Source: Lysinibacillus piscis (GTDB taxonomy: Bacteria; Bacillota; Bacilli; Bacillales_A; Planococcaceae). Taken from it: 64,000 nucleotides of DNA. The notes under the pieces are model-generated. The model had not been told where the DNA came from. It was given only the letters and a program-made list of their open reading frames with translations, and searched no databases. Made by a program: the position numbers and the translations under genes. Below are positions 29,855 to 38,396 of the stretch, in pieces (positions within the stretch are counted from its first letter, which is position 1; every line of letters starts with the position of its first letter). The stretch lies in NCBI RefSeq assembly GCF_026012395.1, contig NZ_BRZA01000001.1:372001-436000 (forward strand), read 5' to 3'.

Positions 29855-29890
29855 ACAAAAAATCACCGTCAATATACATCAACGGCGATT
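29855..29890 (-). terminator. Terminator of the ABC/phosphoesterase operon
   Basis: AATCGCCGT pairs with ACGGTGATT and six T follow on the minus strand, 5 bp past the PHP gene stop. Confidence 0.85.
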
Positions 29891-29894
29891 CGCT

Positions 29895-30902
29895 TTACAA
29901 CTCTATATATTGTTTTTGTCGTTCATTAAATATGACAAGTGATTCAGCACCTAAGCTTTTTAACATTTGGCTATTTTCAAAGGTATAGTTTCCTAAATCA
30001 TCTGGGAAATGAGAATCCGAAGATACTGTAAATGCCACACCATGTGCCAGCAATGTTTGTAAAAAACGAGGGCCTGGACACATTTCTTTTACAGGGTAAC
30101 GATAGTAGAGCCCTGCGTTCACTTCTGTTGCTGTGTTGGTCGCCACTAAAGCCTGTGCAATACGCTCATACCATGCCATGCAAAACGCTTCATCTTTCAC
30201 TTGATAATTAAATACCTTGAAATTATCCAAATGTGCGACAAAATCAAATAATTTCGATTGAACCATCTGCTCCACCGTTTCAAAAAATCGTTCATACTGT
30301 TGCTGTAATTCGACTTCTTCCATACGAGCATATATATATTCCGTTTGTGGGTTATCAAAGCCCCAGCCATCAACAAAATGCACAGAGCCAATGACATAAT
30401 CCCATGGTTGACCTGCTAGTAATGCCTGCAACTCCTCTTCGCCACCAATAAAATAATCAGCCTCAATGCCAAGCTTTAATGCAATACCATGCTGCTGCCA
30501 TTTTTCCTTTGCCCGTTGAATGGTTGCCACAAAATCATCCATATTTTCCGTCATCACTCGCTCTAGCCAATAACGTTGAATTTCGCCGATTTCATGTTGT
30601 GCATCTAGCTGCATATATCGCTCAAAATATGCACGTGTTTCTCGAAAGCGATATAAATGATCTACAATACCGACCTCTTTTAGACCTAATTGCAAGGCTC
30701 TTTGTAAATATAAATCCAGCCATTCCTCACTATAGCAACCTTCTTGCAATCTACTGGATAGCTGCTGTATCTGTCGTTCTACATGTTGACGATACCCTTT
30801 ATCAGAAGCCTCCTCGTTGAAAAACTGAAGTGCCTGTGCCGTACGCTCCAACCATCGAAATGAATACGGACCTTCCTCCAAATGCACATGATAATCAATC
30901 AT
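29895..30902 (-). CDS. PHP-domain phosphoesterase (histidinol-phosphatase-like)
   Basis: The 335-residue protein has a PHP metal site spread along the chain: DYHVHLEEG at the start, EVGIVDHLYRF, GIEADYF, VIGSVHFVDGWGF, DFVAHLDNF and TVSSDSHFPDD. It most resembles HisK-type histidinol phosphatases, but sits as the last gene of an uptake operon, not with his genes. A role in releasing phosphate from the imported compound or its breakdown product is inferred. Its ATG overlaps the regulator's stop (ATGA). PHP relatives also include cyclic phosphate hydrolases, which would fit. Confidence 0.75.
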   Translation of the reverse strand: MIDYHVHLEEGPYSFRWLERTAQALQFFNEEASDKGYRQHVERQIQQLSSRLQEGCYSEEWLDLYLQRALQLGLKEVGIVDHLYRFRETRAYFERYMQLDAQHEIGEIQRYWLERVMTENMDDFVATIQRAKEKWQQHGIALKLGIEADYFIGGEEELQALLAGQPWDYVIGSVHFVDGWGFDNPQTEYIYARMEEVELQQQYERFFETVEQMVQSKLFDFVAHLDNFKVFNYQVKDEAFCMAWYERIAQALVATNTATEVNAGLYYRYPVKEMCPGPRFLQTLLAHGVAFTVSSDSHFPDDLGNYTFENSQMLKSLGAESLVIFNERQKQYIEL

Positions 30903-31684
30903 TTTATTTTCCCTCCATCACATATCGTCCATGCTTCTTCATATGCCTGCCATTCAATTGGACACGCACCATCACAAAAAATTTCTGTACAATCCTCCAA
31001 CGAACTAATTTGATAAAAGGATTGATTATTTAATTTTGAGGAATCTACTAATAAATAGCTTTTTTTACTACGAGCTAGCATTTTTTTAGATAGTAGAGAC
31101 TCATCTAAATCATAATCGTAGACAATGCCATCACAAATACCACCACAGGATAAAAAAGCTTTATCAAAATTCATATTGCTAAGTGCTTCTAATGTCATTG
31201 CACCGACTAATGAGGATTGCGCTGGGTTCGTCATACCACCAAGGACAATGACTTTTCCTGTCATCCGACGCTCCTCAATTGCCAAATTAAATTGAACCGC
31301 TGCTGCAATCGAATTCGTCACCACCGTAATATCATCCACTGCCAATAAAAAATCAGCAATATGGACCGTTGTAGTGCCTGTATCAACGACAATCGTGTCA
31401 CCTTGACAAATACGGCTCGCAGCTACACGTGCGATATGACACTTAGCTTCTTTATTCATTTGCAATTTACGTAAAAAGGCGGGCTCTGTACGCACATTTG
31501 TATATTTCACAGCACCACCATGCACCCTTGTTAATAAACGCTGCTGCTCCAGCTCATCAAAATCTCTACGAATCGTTTCGGGGGCAACTTTTAATGCTTC
31601 TGCAATATTGGCGACAATGATTTTCCCTTCAATTTCAAGCTGTTTGATAATATAGTCAAAGCGTTCAATTTTTGCATAGGTCAT
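30899..31684 (-). CDS. DeoR-family transcriptional regulator of the uptake operon
   Basis: The 261-residue protein has a DeoR winged helix (IIVANIAEALKVAPETIRRD and LTRVHGGAV) and a sugar-phosphate-isomerase-like sensor domain (VVDTGTTTVHIADFL, CGGICDGIVYDYDLDE). DeoR proteins usually respond to phosphorylated metabolites, which fits the phosphoesterases beside it. I chose the ATG at 31684, which overlaps the ATPase stop (ATGA); a longer reading from 31720 adds a poor N-terminus. Effector and operator are unknown. Confidence 0.85.
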   Translation of the reverse strand: MTYAKIERFDYIIKQLEIEGKIIVANIAEALKVAPETIRRDFDELEQQRLLTRVHGGAVKYTNVRTEPAFLRKLQMNKEAKCHIARVAASRICQGDTIVVDTGTTTVHIADFLLAVDDITVVTNSIAAAVQFNLAIEERRMTGKVIVLGGMTNPAQSSLVGAMTLEALSNMNFDKAFLSCGGICDGIVYDYDLDESLLSKKMLARSKKSYLLVDSSKLNNQSFYQISSLEDCTEIFCDGACPIEWQAYEEAWTICDGGKIK

Positions 31685-32682
31685 GATAATGCAATCACAT
31701 CTTCCTGTGCCACATAACACGTATAGCTTTGTCCAATCCTAATCGCCTGTTCACCTTGATGTAGCTGCTCCATCAAGAACGTACTTGTCCCTTCAAACGT
31801 TGTGCGAATCACATTGCCACTCATTAATGATTGCTTTGCCGTTCCCTGTAAAGGAACATCGCCAGCTCTTTGCTCAAGATGAATAGCCTCTGGTCGAATG
31901 GCAAATTTAGTCGCCTCTCCTGGCAAACGAGTGCCCATCATTTTTTCCAATGTTGGACGTGTAAAGACATTATAATGACCAATAAATTGGGCGACAAATT
32001 CACTCTTTGGTTTCGTGTAAATAGCAGTTGGTGTACCGCTTTGCGCAATCCTACCATTGTGCATAACAAAAATGCGGTCTGAAATCGCCATAGCCTCCTC
32101 TTGGTCGTGTGTGACTAAAATCATCGTCATATCCAACTGCTGCTGAATCATGCGTAAATCAGCTTGCAGTTTTTTTCGTATTTGTGCATCCAAGGCACTC
32201 AATGGCTCATCTAGCAATAACACTTTTGGTCGCACAATCAATGCACGAGCAAGTGCCACACGCTGCTGCTGCCCACCTGATAATTCTTTTGGATAGGCAT
32301 CTGCTTTCTCTGTTAAATGAACAATCGCTAGCATTTCCTCTACACGTTTTTCGATTTCCGTTGGATTCATTTTTTGCATCCGTAGACCAAAAGCTACATT
32401 TTCTTTCACTGTCATATTGGGAAAGAGTGCATAGGATTGAAATACCATCCCTACTTGGCGCTCTTTCGGCTGAATGCCTGTCATGTCCTGTCCATCGATA
32501 TGAATTTTACCTGAAGAAGCATCTGTCAAACCTGCTACAATACGCAAAATCGTACTTTTTCCACAACCACTTGGACCAAGTAATGTAATAAACTCACCTT
32601 TGTTAATTTGCATATCAATTTCATGTAAAACCGTTGATGTCCCAAATTTTTTATGAAGTCCTTCAATTGTAATATATGTCAT
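31681..32682 (-). CDS. ABC transporter ATPase, PotA/PhnT-like
   Basis: The 333-residue protein has Walker A GPSGCGKST, the signature LSGGQQQRVALARAL, Walker B VLLLDEPLSALD, the switch VTHDQEEAMA, and a C-terminal TOBE-like extension (about residues 230-333). It energises the two permeases encoded just upstream. This subfamily covers iron, polyamine, thiamine and 2-aminoethylphosphonate importers. The two-gene phosphoesterase context favours a phosphorylated organic substrate. Its ATG overlaps the stop of the preceding permease. Confidence 0.88.
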   Translation of the reverse strand: MTYITIEGLHKKFGTSTVLHEIDMQINKGEFITLLGPSGCGKSTILRIVAGLTDASSGKIHIDGQDMTGIQPKERQVGMVFQSYALFPNMTVKENVAFGLRMQKMNPTEIEKRVEEMLAIVHLTEKADAYPKELSGGQQQRVALARALIVRPKVLLLDEPLSALDAQIRKKLQADLRMIQQQLDMTMILVTHDQEEAMAISDRIFVMHNGRIAQSGTPTAIYTKPKSEFVAQFIGHYNVFTRPTLEKMMGTRLPGEATKFAIRPEAIHLEQRAGDVPLQGTAKQSLMSGNVIRTTFEGTSTFLMEQLHQGEQAIRIGQSYTCYVAQEDVIALS

Positions 32683-33464
32683 ACATTTGTAGCACCTTTC
32701 GCTTGTTTCGTTAATTTCGCGATGATAAACGTCAATATGCCCATCAGCACGATATAAATAAAGACAACCGCACTAGCAATATGCCCACTTGTGCTTAGTT
32801 TTTTCATTAAATAAATTTGTACCGTTTCAAAACGAGAGCCGACAACAAGATTGATTAAGACAAACTCACCAAATAATACGGAAAACGACAATAATGCACC
32901 TGCAAATAAGCCTGGATAGACAGTTGGTAATAGCACTTTGCGAAATGCCTGCATTTTAGAAGCACCTAATAACTGTGCTGCATCTAATAATTGACGTGCA
33001 TCTACATTGCGCAAGCTGTTCCGTGTACCCTGATAAATATAGGGTAATATGCCAATCACATAAGCACCAAGGACAACGACAATCATTGGTACACCAAATT
33101 GACTATACACACGAATCAATCCAACAGCTAAAATAACGCCTGGGAAGGAATAGACCATCACAACGGCTGCTTGAATCCATTTTTCGTATTTAGGGAAATA
33201 TAAAACAATCACAAAAATAGCAGGAACAATTGCTAATAATGCGATAATGACGGCTCCACCAGATAGCAGGACCGAACGCCCAAAGGCTTGAATGAATGCC
33301 GTATCTTGAAACAGCGTCGCCAACCATTTCAATGTCCATCCTTCTGGCAAAATAGTTTTATTCCATTTTCCTGCAAAGGCGTACAGCATTGTCGCTACAA
33401 CAGGCAATACAATATAGACAACAAACAAGAGGAAAAAAAGATCAGCAAAGCTTCGTTTTTTCAT
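32679..33464 (-). CDS. ABC transporter permease, second subunit
   Basis: The protein (261 residues from the ATG at 33464) has six predicted membrane segments and the coupling-loop motif LLDAAQLLGASKMQAFRKVLLP of type I importers. The ATG overlaps the stop codon of the first permease (TAATG), with AAGGAGG 9 nt upstream; a longer in-frame extension to 33497 is unlikely. It pairs with the other permease to form the channel. Confidence 0.88.
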   Translation of the reverse strand: MKKRSFADLFFLLFVVYIVLPVVATMLYAFAGKWNKTILPEGWTLKWLATLFQDTAFIQAFGRSVLLSGGAVIIALLAIVPAIFVIVLYFPKYEKWIQAAVVMVYSFPGVILAVGLIRVYSQFGVPMIVVVLGAYVIGILPYIYQGTRNSLRNVDARQLLDAAQLLGASKMQAFRKVLLPTVYPGLFAGALLSFSVLFGEFVLINLVVGSRFETVQIYLMKKLSTSGHIASAVVFIYIVLMGILTFIIAKLTKQAKGATNV

Positions 33465-34297
33465 TATAATTTCCTCCTTGTTTTTGCAATACTCCATTCA
33501 CTTAACAACATCGCTGTCACCATCGTTACAGCTAGCAACACAGCAATGGCACTCGCTAACTCTGGCTGTGCAAAAATATCACCTTTAATCAACGAGCCAA
33601 TGCGAATCGCTACTAAGTTATAGTTACTACTTGTTAGTGCATAGGCAGAAGCATAAGCCCCCATCGCATTAGCAAACAATACACTAAATGTGCCGACAAT
33701 CCCTGGCAGCATCACAGGAATACCGATTTTCGTCCAAAATTGCCATGTAGAAGCACCAAGTAATGCAGCCGCTTCCTTCCATTGGTGCTGTATTCCATCA
33801 TAAATTGGATAGAGCAACATCAATGCTAACGGTAATTGAAAATAAATATAAATAAGTAATAATCCACCCCAGCTATAAAGCGAAAAGGAAGATAACGTGC
33901 CAATATTCCATTTATCAAAAAGCAATGTAAATACGCCACTATTTCCTAATAACACGATAAAGGCAAAGGCTAATGGAATACCTGAGAAATTAGACGTTAA
34001 ATTGGTTAATAATAAAATTTTCTCACGCAGAGGCTCCGAAAAATTCATCATGGCATAAACCCCAAATAATGTAATAATCAAAGCGATAACAGCAGAGACA
34101 ATCGACAGTGTAATACTGTTTTTAAAGCCTTGTAAAATATAACTATTGGTTACAATCGTTTGATAATGTTGCACCGTAAAATCACCGCTATTTTGAAAGC
34201 TTGTTATAAACATATATAGCAATGGCACTAAAAAGAATAATAGAATAAGCACTAAAAACGGAGTCAGCCAAACGAAGGATTGCCGCTTCGATATCAA
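33464..34297 (-). CDS. ABC transporter permease, first subunit
   Basis: The 277-residue protein has about six membrane helices (the first FVWLTPFLVLILLFFLVPLL) and the EAA-loop WKEAAALLGASTWQFWTKI. It belongs to the spermidine/putrescine/AEP permease family. It is preceded by a hairpin after the phosphodiesterase gene and overlaps the second permease by one base. Confidence 0.88.
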   Translation of the reverse strand: MISKRQSFVWLTPFLVLILLFFLVPLLYMFITSFQNSGDFTVQHYQTIVTNSYILQGFKNSITLSIVSAVIALIITLFGVYAMMNFSEPLREKILLLTNLTSNFSGIPLAFAFIVLLGNSGVFTLLFDKWNIGTLSSFSLYSWGGLLLIYIYFQLPLALMLLYPIYDGIQHQWKEAAALLGASTWQFWTKIGIPVMLPGIVGTFSVLFANAMGAYASAYALTSSNYNLVAIRIGSLIKGDIFAQPELASAIAVLLAVTMVTAMLLSEWSIAKTRRKL

Positions 34298-34329
34298 AAG
34301 AACGCCTACTTTCTATATGTAATGATTTT

Positions 34330-34362
34330 GCGCCTTGCAACAGCTAGGTGTTGGACAAGGCG
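34330..34362 (-). other. Intra-operon hairpin between phosphodiesterase and permease genes
   Basis: GCGCCTTG pairs with CAAGGCGC, with an inner AACA/TGTT extension. No T-run follows, so it looks like an mRNA stability or attenuation element that could keep binding-protein mRNA above permease mRNA. Confidence 0.6.
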
Positions 34363-34372
34363 CGAAAGATTG

Positions 34373-35209
34373 TTAAATTTTAGCTGTTGGTCGAATTCCA
34401 TCTACTAGCAATGACACCATGTCATCAGCAGGTTTAATATTTAATAAATAACAGCATAATGGCGCCACTTGTAGCTGTGAGACAGTCTCATCCTTAATAC
34501 CTGGTTTGACACGGTTCGAAATAACAAACATTGGTACATGACGGTCTTCATTCGTCGTTCCCCCATGATTACCATCACTTGTCATGCCGTGATCCGCTGT
34601 CACAATCACCTCATAGCCATGTGCCAAGCATTTCGGGATAAATAAGGATAATAAACCATCTGTCGCTAATACACGATTGCGATACTGTGCTGAATCAGCC
34701 GTATATTTATGACCATCATCATCTATATTCATTGGATGTACATATAAGAAGTCAGGCTGTTTGTTGTCAAGCAACCATGTCGCATCTGCGAAAAGATGAC
34801 TATCTGGATAATGGTCTTCAAAGTAGAATAAACCATTATTAATCGGTAGCTCTTTATCTAGTTGTAAACGGTCTTCCATATGCACGAATGGTGCACGATT
34901 ATACAATTCACTTACCCAATAGTAAGCCGCTGCCGCTGTTGTTAAGCCGTTTTGCTGTGCAACATGGAATAAGCTTGTTTGTGTAGATAAGCGCGTAATC
35001 ATATTGCTGACAACACCATGCACAATCGGTGGTGTCCCCGTTAAAATCGTTTCATATAGTGGTCTTGATAACGATGGTACTTCTGAGCAAACCTTATAGC
35101 GTGCTGCCATTTTTCGCTCTACTAAATGCTGCATAAAGCCCATATGTGTACAAGCTGTATCAAAACGAAGGGCATCTATTACAATTAATACCACTTTATT
35201 ATTGGACAT
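34373..35209 (-). CDS. Cytoplasmic alkaline-phosphatase-superfamily phosphodiesterase
   Basis: The 278-residue enzyme has the two-metal site of the nucleotide pyrophosphatase/phosphodiesterase group: VVLIVIDALRFD, a candidate nucleophile in VPSLSRPLYETILTGTPP (Ser where many relatives have Thr), PMNIDDDGH, and TADHGM, with a distal His in TNEDRHVPMF. It has no signal peptide, so it acts on a compound after import. It overlaps the binding-protein gene by 11 bp. Likely substrates are a phosphodiester or phosphonate; phosphonoacetate-hydrolase-like activity is one option. Confidence 0.8.
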   Translation of the reverse strand: MSNNKVVLIVIDALRFDTACTHMGFMQHLVERKMAARYKVCSEVPSLSRPLYETILTGTPPIVHGVVSNMITRLSTQTSLFHVAQQNGLTTAAAAYYWVSELYNRAPFVHMEDRLQLDKELPINNGLFYFEDHYPDSHLFADATWLLDNKQPDFLYVHPMNIDDDGHKYTADSAQYRNRVLATDGLLSLFIPKCLAHGYEVIVTADHGMTSDGNHGGTTNEDRHVPMFVISNRVKPGIKDETVSQLQVAPLCCYLLNIKPADDMVSLLVDGIRPTAKI

Positions 35210-36287
35210 GGATTAACACCTGCTCTTGATACAATTGTGGAATTTGTTTTGTTGTCTCTTCCCATTTCTTTTGATCTTTCACAGGCTGTGCATTTTTGTA
35301 CATATCTGCTGGTAATAGCAATGCTTTTACATCATCCGCTAACTTCACATTTTCACGAATCGGACGTGCATAGCCCTTTGCTAAATTTTCTTGTCCTGCA
35401 TCTGATAAAATATATTCACGTGCCAACATTGCCGCATGTGGATTTTTAGCATATTTATTAATCACTGTGGCATAACCAGATGTCACAGAGCCCTCTGAAG
35501 GAATGACAACATCAAAACGGCCTTCATCGATTTGATGGCGATAGCCCAGTGAATTGAAATCCCAAAGAATCGCTACATCAATTTCACCTTTTTCTAAATT
35601 CGCCACAGTCGGATCACCTTGTAAACGTCCTTGCTTTGCTAAATCAGCAAAGAAATCAATCCCAGGTTGAATATTGGATTCATCTCCGCCAAAAGCCATT
35701 GCTGCTGCTAAAATCGCAAACTGTGCTTGGTTCGCTGTTAACGCATCCCCAATGCTGATATTGTAATCACCATTTTTTAAATCTGCCCAAGATGTTGGTG
35801 GGTTTTTCACATTATTTGTATCTGTTAAAAAGGCAATTGTTCCTGTATAACCAACAATCCAATGCCCTTCATCATCTTTTGCCCAAGCAGGAATTTCGTC
35901 CCAATAAGATGTTTTGTATGGTAATGTTAAGCCTTTATCTTTTGCAATTGGTCCAAAGGCAATCCCGACATCTCCAATATCCGCTGTCGCATCATCTTTT
36001 TCGGCTTCAAATTTTGCAAGCTCCTCTGCACTCGACATATCTGTGTCGGCATGCTTGATGCTATATTCTGTGCCAATCTCTTCCCAAGTTTCCACCCAGT
36101 TTGCCCATGTATCTGGCATCCCTACAGAATTGACAGTGCCTTCTTCCTTCGCTTTTTTCGTGATTTCTTCTAACGATAAATCACTGCTTACTTCTGCTGA
36201 AGGCGCTGCACTATCAGAACAAGCTGCTAACATCGAAATTGCTACTGCACCAATTAAGCCTTTTTTCCACCATTTTTGAATTGCCAT
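35199..36287 (-). CDS. ABC transporter substrate-binding lipoprotein
   Basis: The 362-residue protein has a lipoprotein signal (KKGLIGAVAISMLAAC) with the lipidated Cys at about residue 23, then a Ser/Ala-rich spacer. The fold is the type 2 periplasmic-binding class of PotD/AEP-binding proteins (VNSVGMPDTWANWVETW, ADIGDVGIAFGP, PPTSWADLKNGDYNISIGD). It is the first gene of the seven-gene operon and captures the substrate outside the membrane. Its ribosome site is TGGAGGG. Confidence 0.88.
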   Translation of the reverse strand: MAIQKWWKKGLIGAVAISMLAACSDSAAPSAEVSSDLSLEEITKKAKEEGTVNSVGMPDTWANWVETWEEIGTEYSIKHADTDMSSAEELAKFEAEKDDATADIGDVGIAFGPIAKDKGLTLPYKTSYWDEIPAWAKDDEGHWIVGYTGTIAFLTDTNNVKNPPTSWADLKNGDYNISIGDALTANQAQFAILAAAMAFGGDESNIQPGIDFFADLAKQGRLQGDPTVANLEKGEIDVAILWDFNSLGYRHQIDEGRFDVVIPSEGSVTSGYATVINKYAKNPHAAMLAREYILSDAGQENLAKGYARPIRENVKLADDVKALLLPADMYKNAQPVKDQKKWEETTKQIPQLYQEQVLIHVQ

Positions 36288-36387
36288 TGCACTGGACCCT
36301 CCATTTGTTTCGCTTTATTTTTATTTGCTTACAACCATAATGGTATAAAACAAACATTAAGCACATATGGAGGGCTTAAAAATATTA

Positions 36388-36433
36388 TGTAAAAATTATA
36401 GAGGAATTGTAAAAATCCATGGAGGTTTGTAAA
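36388..36433 (-). promoter_or_regulatory. Three TTTACA repeats, 20-bp period, upstream of the uptake operon
   Basis: On the minus strand TTTACA occurs at 36428-36433, 36408-36413 and 36388-36393, exactly 20 bp apart. The middle copy is followed after 18 bp by CATAAT, a possible -35/-10 pair. The TTTACA units resemble PhoP half sites (TTWACA), though the Bacillus Pho box has an 11-bp period. They may bind an activator on one face of the helix. Confidence 0.45.
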
Positions 36434-36443
36434 TCATTTGAGG

Positions 36444-36830
36444 TTATTCACTATCTGTTAAACCTAAAAAAGAGGCGTACATCTGTGGTTCATGCTCTTT
36501 TAAAATAGCTAAAAACGTAAAGGCTAGCTGCACTACCGACCACCACTTCAGCAAATAAGTCGTTTCAAATGTAGTAGCATCCATCTCAATGGCATCCTTG
36601 AAAATATCAAATGGCTCTATTTGACGTTCTTTTAAGATGGCCAGCAGTGCCATAAATAAACTGCGCTTTTTCACATCAATCACTCTTTCATCAACAAGCG
36701 CATCAATCTTCTCTGGCTGCTGAAAGCTACACTGTGTTTCAATGTAGCGCTGTAATGCTTGTACTCGCTTTTTTTCCTCACGCTCATTGTGCTTTGCCAT
36801 AAAATCGATAATATCCCCCACAGCCTTCAC
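36444..36830 (-). CDS. Uncharacterised 128-residue helical protein
   Basis: I do not recognise this protein. It is predicted mostly helical, with a charged N-terminus (FMAKHNEREEKKRVQALQRY), a middle part SLFMALLAILKERQIEPFD, and a hydrophobic segment KWWSVVQLAFTFLAILKEH near residue 95 that could be amphipathic. There is no signal peptide. It lies between the ABC operon and the restriction genes, in the same direction as both. It could be a lineage-specific gene. Confidence 0.55.
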   Translation of the reverse strand: MKAVGDIIDFMAKHNEREEKKRVQALQRYIETQCSFQQPEKIDALVDERVIDVKKRSLFMALLAILKERQIEPFDIFKDAIEMDATTFETTYLLKWWSVVQLAFTFLAILKEHEPQMYASFLGLTDSE

Positions 36831-36875
36831 CTACTTTTTTTCTTTTTATTGTAGCATTTTTGGTGAGGGGAATAC

Positions 36876-36909
36876 AAAAATACCTCAAAGCCATAGATAG
36901 CTTTGAGGT
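36876..36909 (-). terminator. Terminator downstream of the GATC-type methyltransferase gene
   Basis: A 10-bp stem of ACCTCAAAGC and GCTTTGAGGT is followed by ATTTTTG on the minus strand, 154 bp past the methyltransferase stop. I see nothing else in the intervening 150 bp. Confidence 0.75.
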
Positions 36910-37062
36910 TATTCTGTAGTTCAATATTTTCTTTTATTATAGTATAAAATAAGCTACTAAATGATTCAGCAGCTCATTTGTTGGGGTATAACATACGATT
37001 TTGGATATTGATTAAAAGCTACTAGGTTAAGTTTTTCGTAGAGATATACTTCTAAAAGTACT

Positions 37063-38313
37063 TTATCTCAGAGTAATAGTAATTTGTTCAGACACAATTT
37101 CTTCATTCTCTTCTATAGCCAATATTGTCTTACCCATTTTCTCAATTAAATCTACAACAAGTGCATTCCCCATACAAAAATAACGCATACGATCTGTCAT
37201 TGTTGCTGTCCAATTATCTGGAAAACCATTTAATCGTTCGCATTCTATCGGTGTTAAAAAACGCTTTTTGCCGTTCACTTCAACAATATGCGTACTACGA
37301 TTAATAGAGCCTTCACTTGTTAACATCGTGCGCCCAGGTCCATCTAACTCATCAGTGGGTGACATCCCCCCTTCTGAGAAGATATACTTATGCCCTTCTG
37401 CAGATGTGCGCTCAATTTTCTTTGGTCCTCTTAAATAAGCAAATTTTTCAGCTTGTGCCTCAGTCAAATAAAATTTTTCAGCGACTGTAGCTTCATCCAT
37501 TAATATATCTTTCAATGGTGTAAATGAAGGGTTCTTTGCTTCTGTTTGTACTGTGAATATATTCCCATCCATCATTATGCCTGCTGTATGAAAATCAAAT
37601 GCAAAGTAATCGGAAATCTCTAAAATATCATTTGGTAATGTACCCGTCGCTATACGTTTTTTATAAGGTTCTTCATGTACAGGAAATGTTTTAGCAAAAA
37701 AACCTTCTTTAAACACGATATTATCTTGAGAAAATACTTGCTGCTTTTTTGCGAAATCTAATTTATTTTTATATGCAAAAATAAATACTCGACGACGTTT
37801 TTGTGCCGCACCATATTCTGCTGCATTTACTACTCGCCATTCAACATTATATTGTAAATCTCGGAATGTAGCTAACATAACCGCAAAATCACGCCCTCTT
37901 TGTTTAGAAGGTGACTTTAGTAAACGATCTACATTTTCTAGTAATACATATTTGGGATGAGAATGCTCAATAACACGCTTAATCTCCCAAAATAGTACTC
38001 CTTTTTTTCCTTCCAACCCCTTTTCTCCAGACAAAGAACGAGCTACTGAATAGTCTTGGCAAGGAAAACCTCCAACTAATAAATCTATATTTAATGTGCT
38101 AAATAATTCACTGGGAACTGTCGCAATATCTTGATTGCTTGGTTCTCCACCAAATTTCTTTTTATAACAATCAAATGCATCCTGTGCTTTACGTGATGGC
38201 TCCCATTGATTTGCCCAAACGGTTTTAAAAATACTTGCATCCGCTTTTTCTAAACCTAATCGAAAACCTCCCACGCCCGCAAACAGCTCGACTACATTTA
38301 GCGTATCTTTCAT
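37063..38313 (-). CDS. C5-cytosine DNA methyltransferase, M.Sau3AI-like
   Basis: The 416-residue protein has all C5-MTase motifs: VVELFAGVGGFRLGLE (I), GGFPCQDYSVARSL (IV, catalytic Cys), LLENVDRLL (VI), QKRRRVFIFAYK (VIII), and GNALVVDLIEKM (X). It is very similar to M.Sau3AI as I recall it, including WANQWEPSRKAQDAFDCY and LLKSPSKQRGRDFAVML, which predicts GATC methylated at C. The Sau3AI-type nuclease gene lies 83 bp upstream in the same direction. I chose the ATG at 38313 with AAAGGA upstream; an ATG at 38334 also exists. Confidence 0.9.
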   Translation of the reverse strand: MKDTLNVVELFAGVGGFRLGLEKADASIFKTVWANQWEPSRKAQDAFDCYKKKFGGEPSNQDIATVPSELFSTLNIDLLVGGFPCQDYSVARSLSGEKGLEGKKGVLFWEIKRVIEHSHPKYVLLENVDRLLKSPSKQRGRDFAVMLATFRDLQYNVEWRVVNAAEYGAAQKRRRVFIFAYKNKLDFAKKQQVFSQDNIVFKEGFFAKTFPVHEEPYKKRIATGTLPNDILEISDYFAFDFHTAGIMMDGNIFTVQTEAKNPSFTPLKDILMDEATVAEKFYLTEAQAEKFAYLRGPKKIERTSAEGHKYIFSEGGMSPTDELDGPGRTMLTSEGSINRSTHIVEVNGKKRFLTPIECERLNGFPDNWTATMTDRMRYFCMGNALVVDLIEKMGKTILAIEENEEIVSEQITITLR

Positions 38314-38396
38314 GAGAGAACATCCTTTCTGCAAAATTTAATTATATAGTATTATAAAGAATTTCGCCATTAGGATCAACACTTTTATATGAGCAA

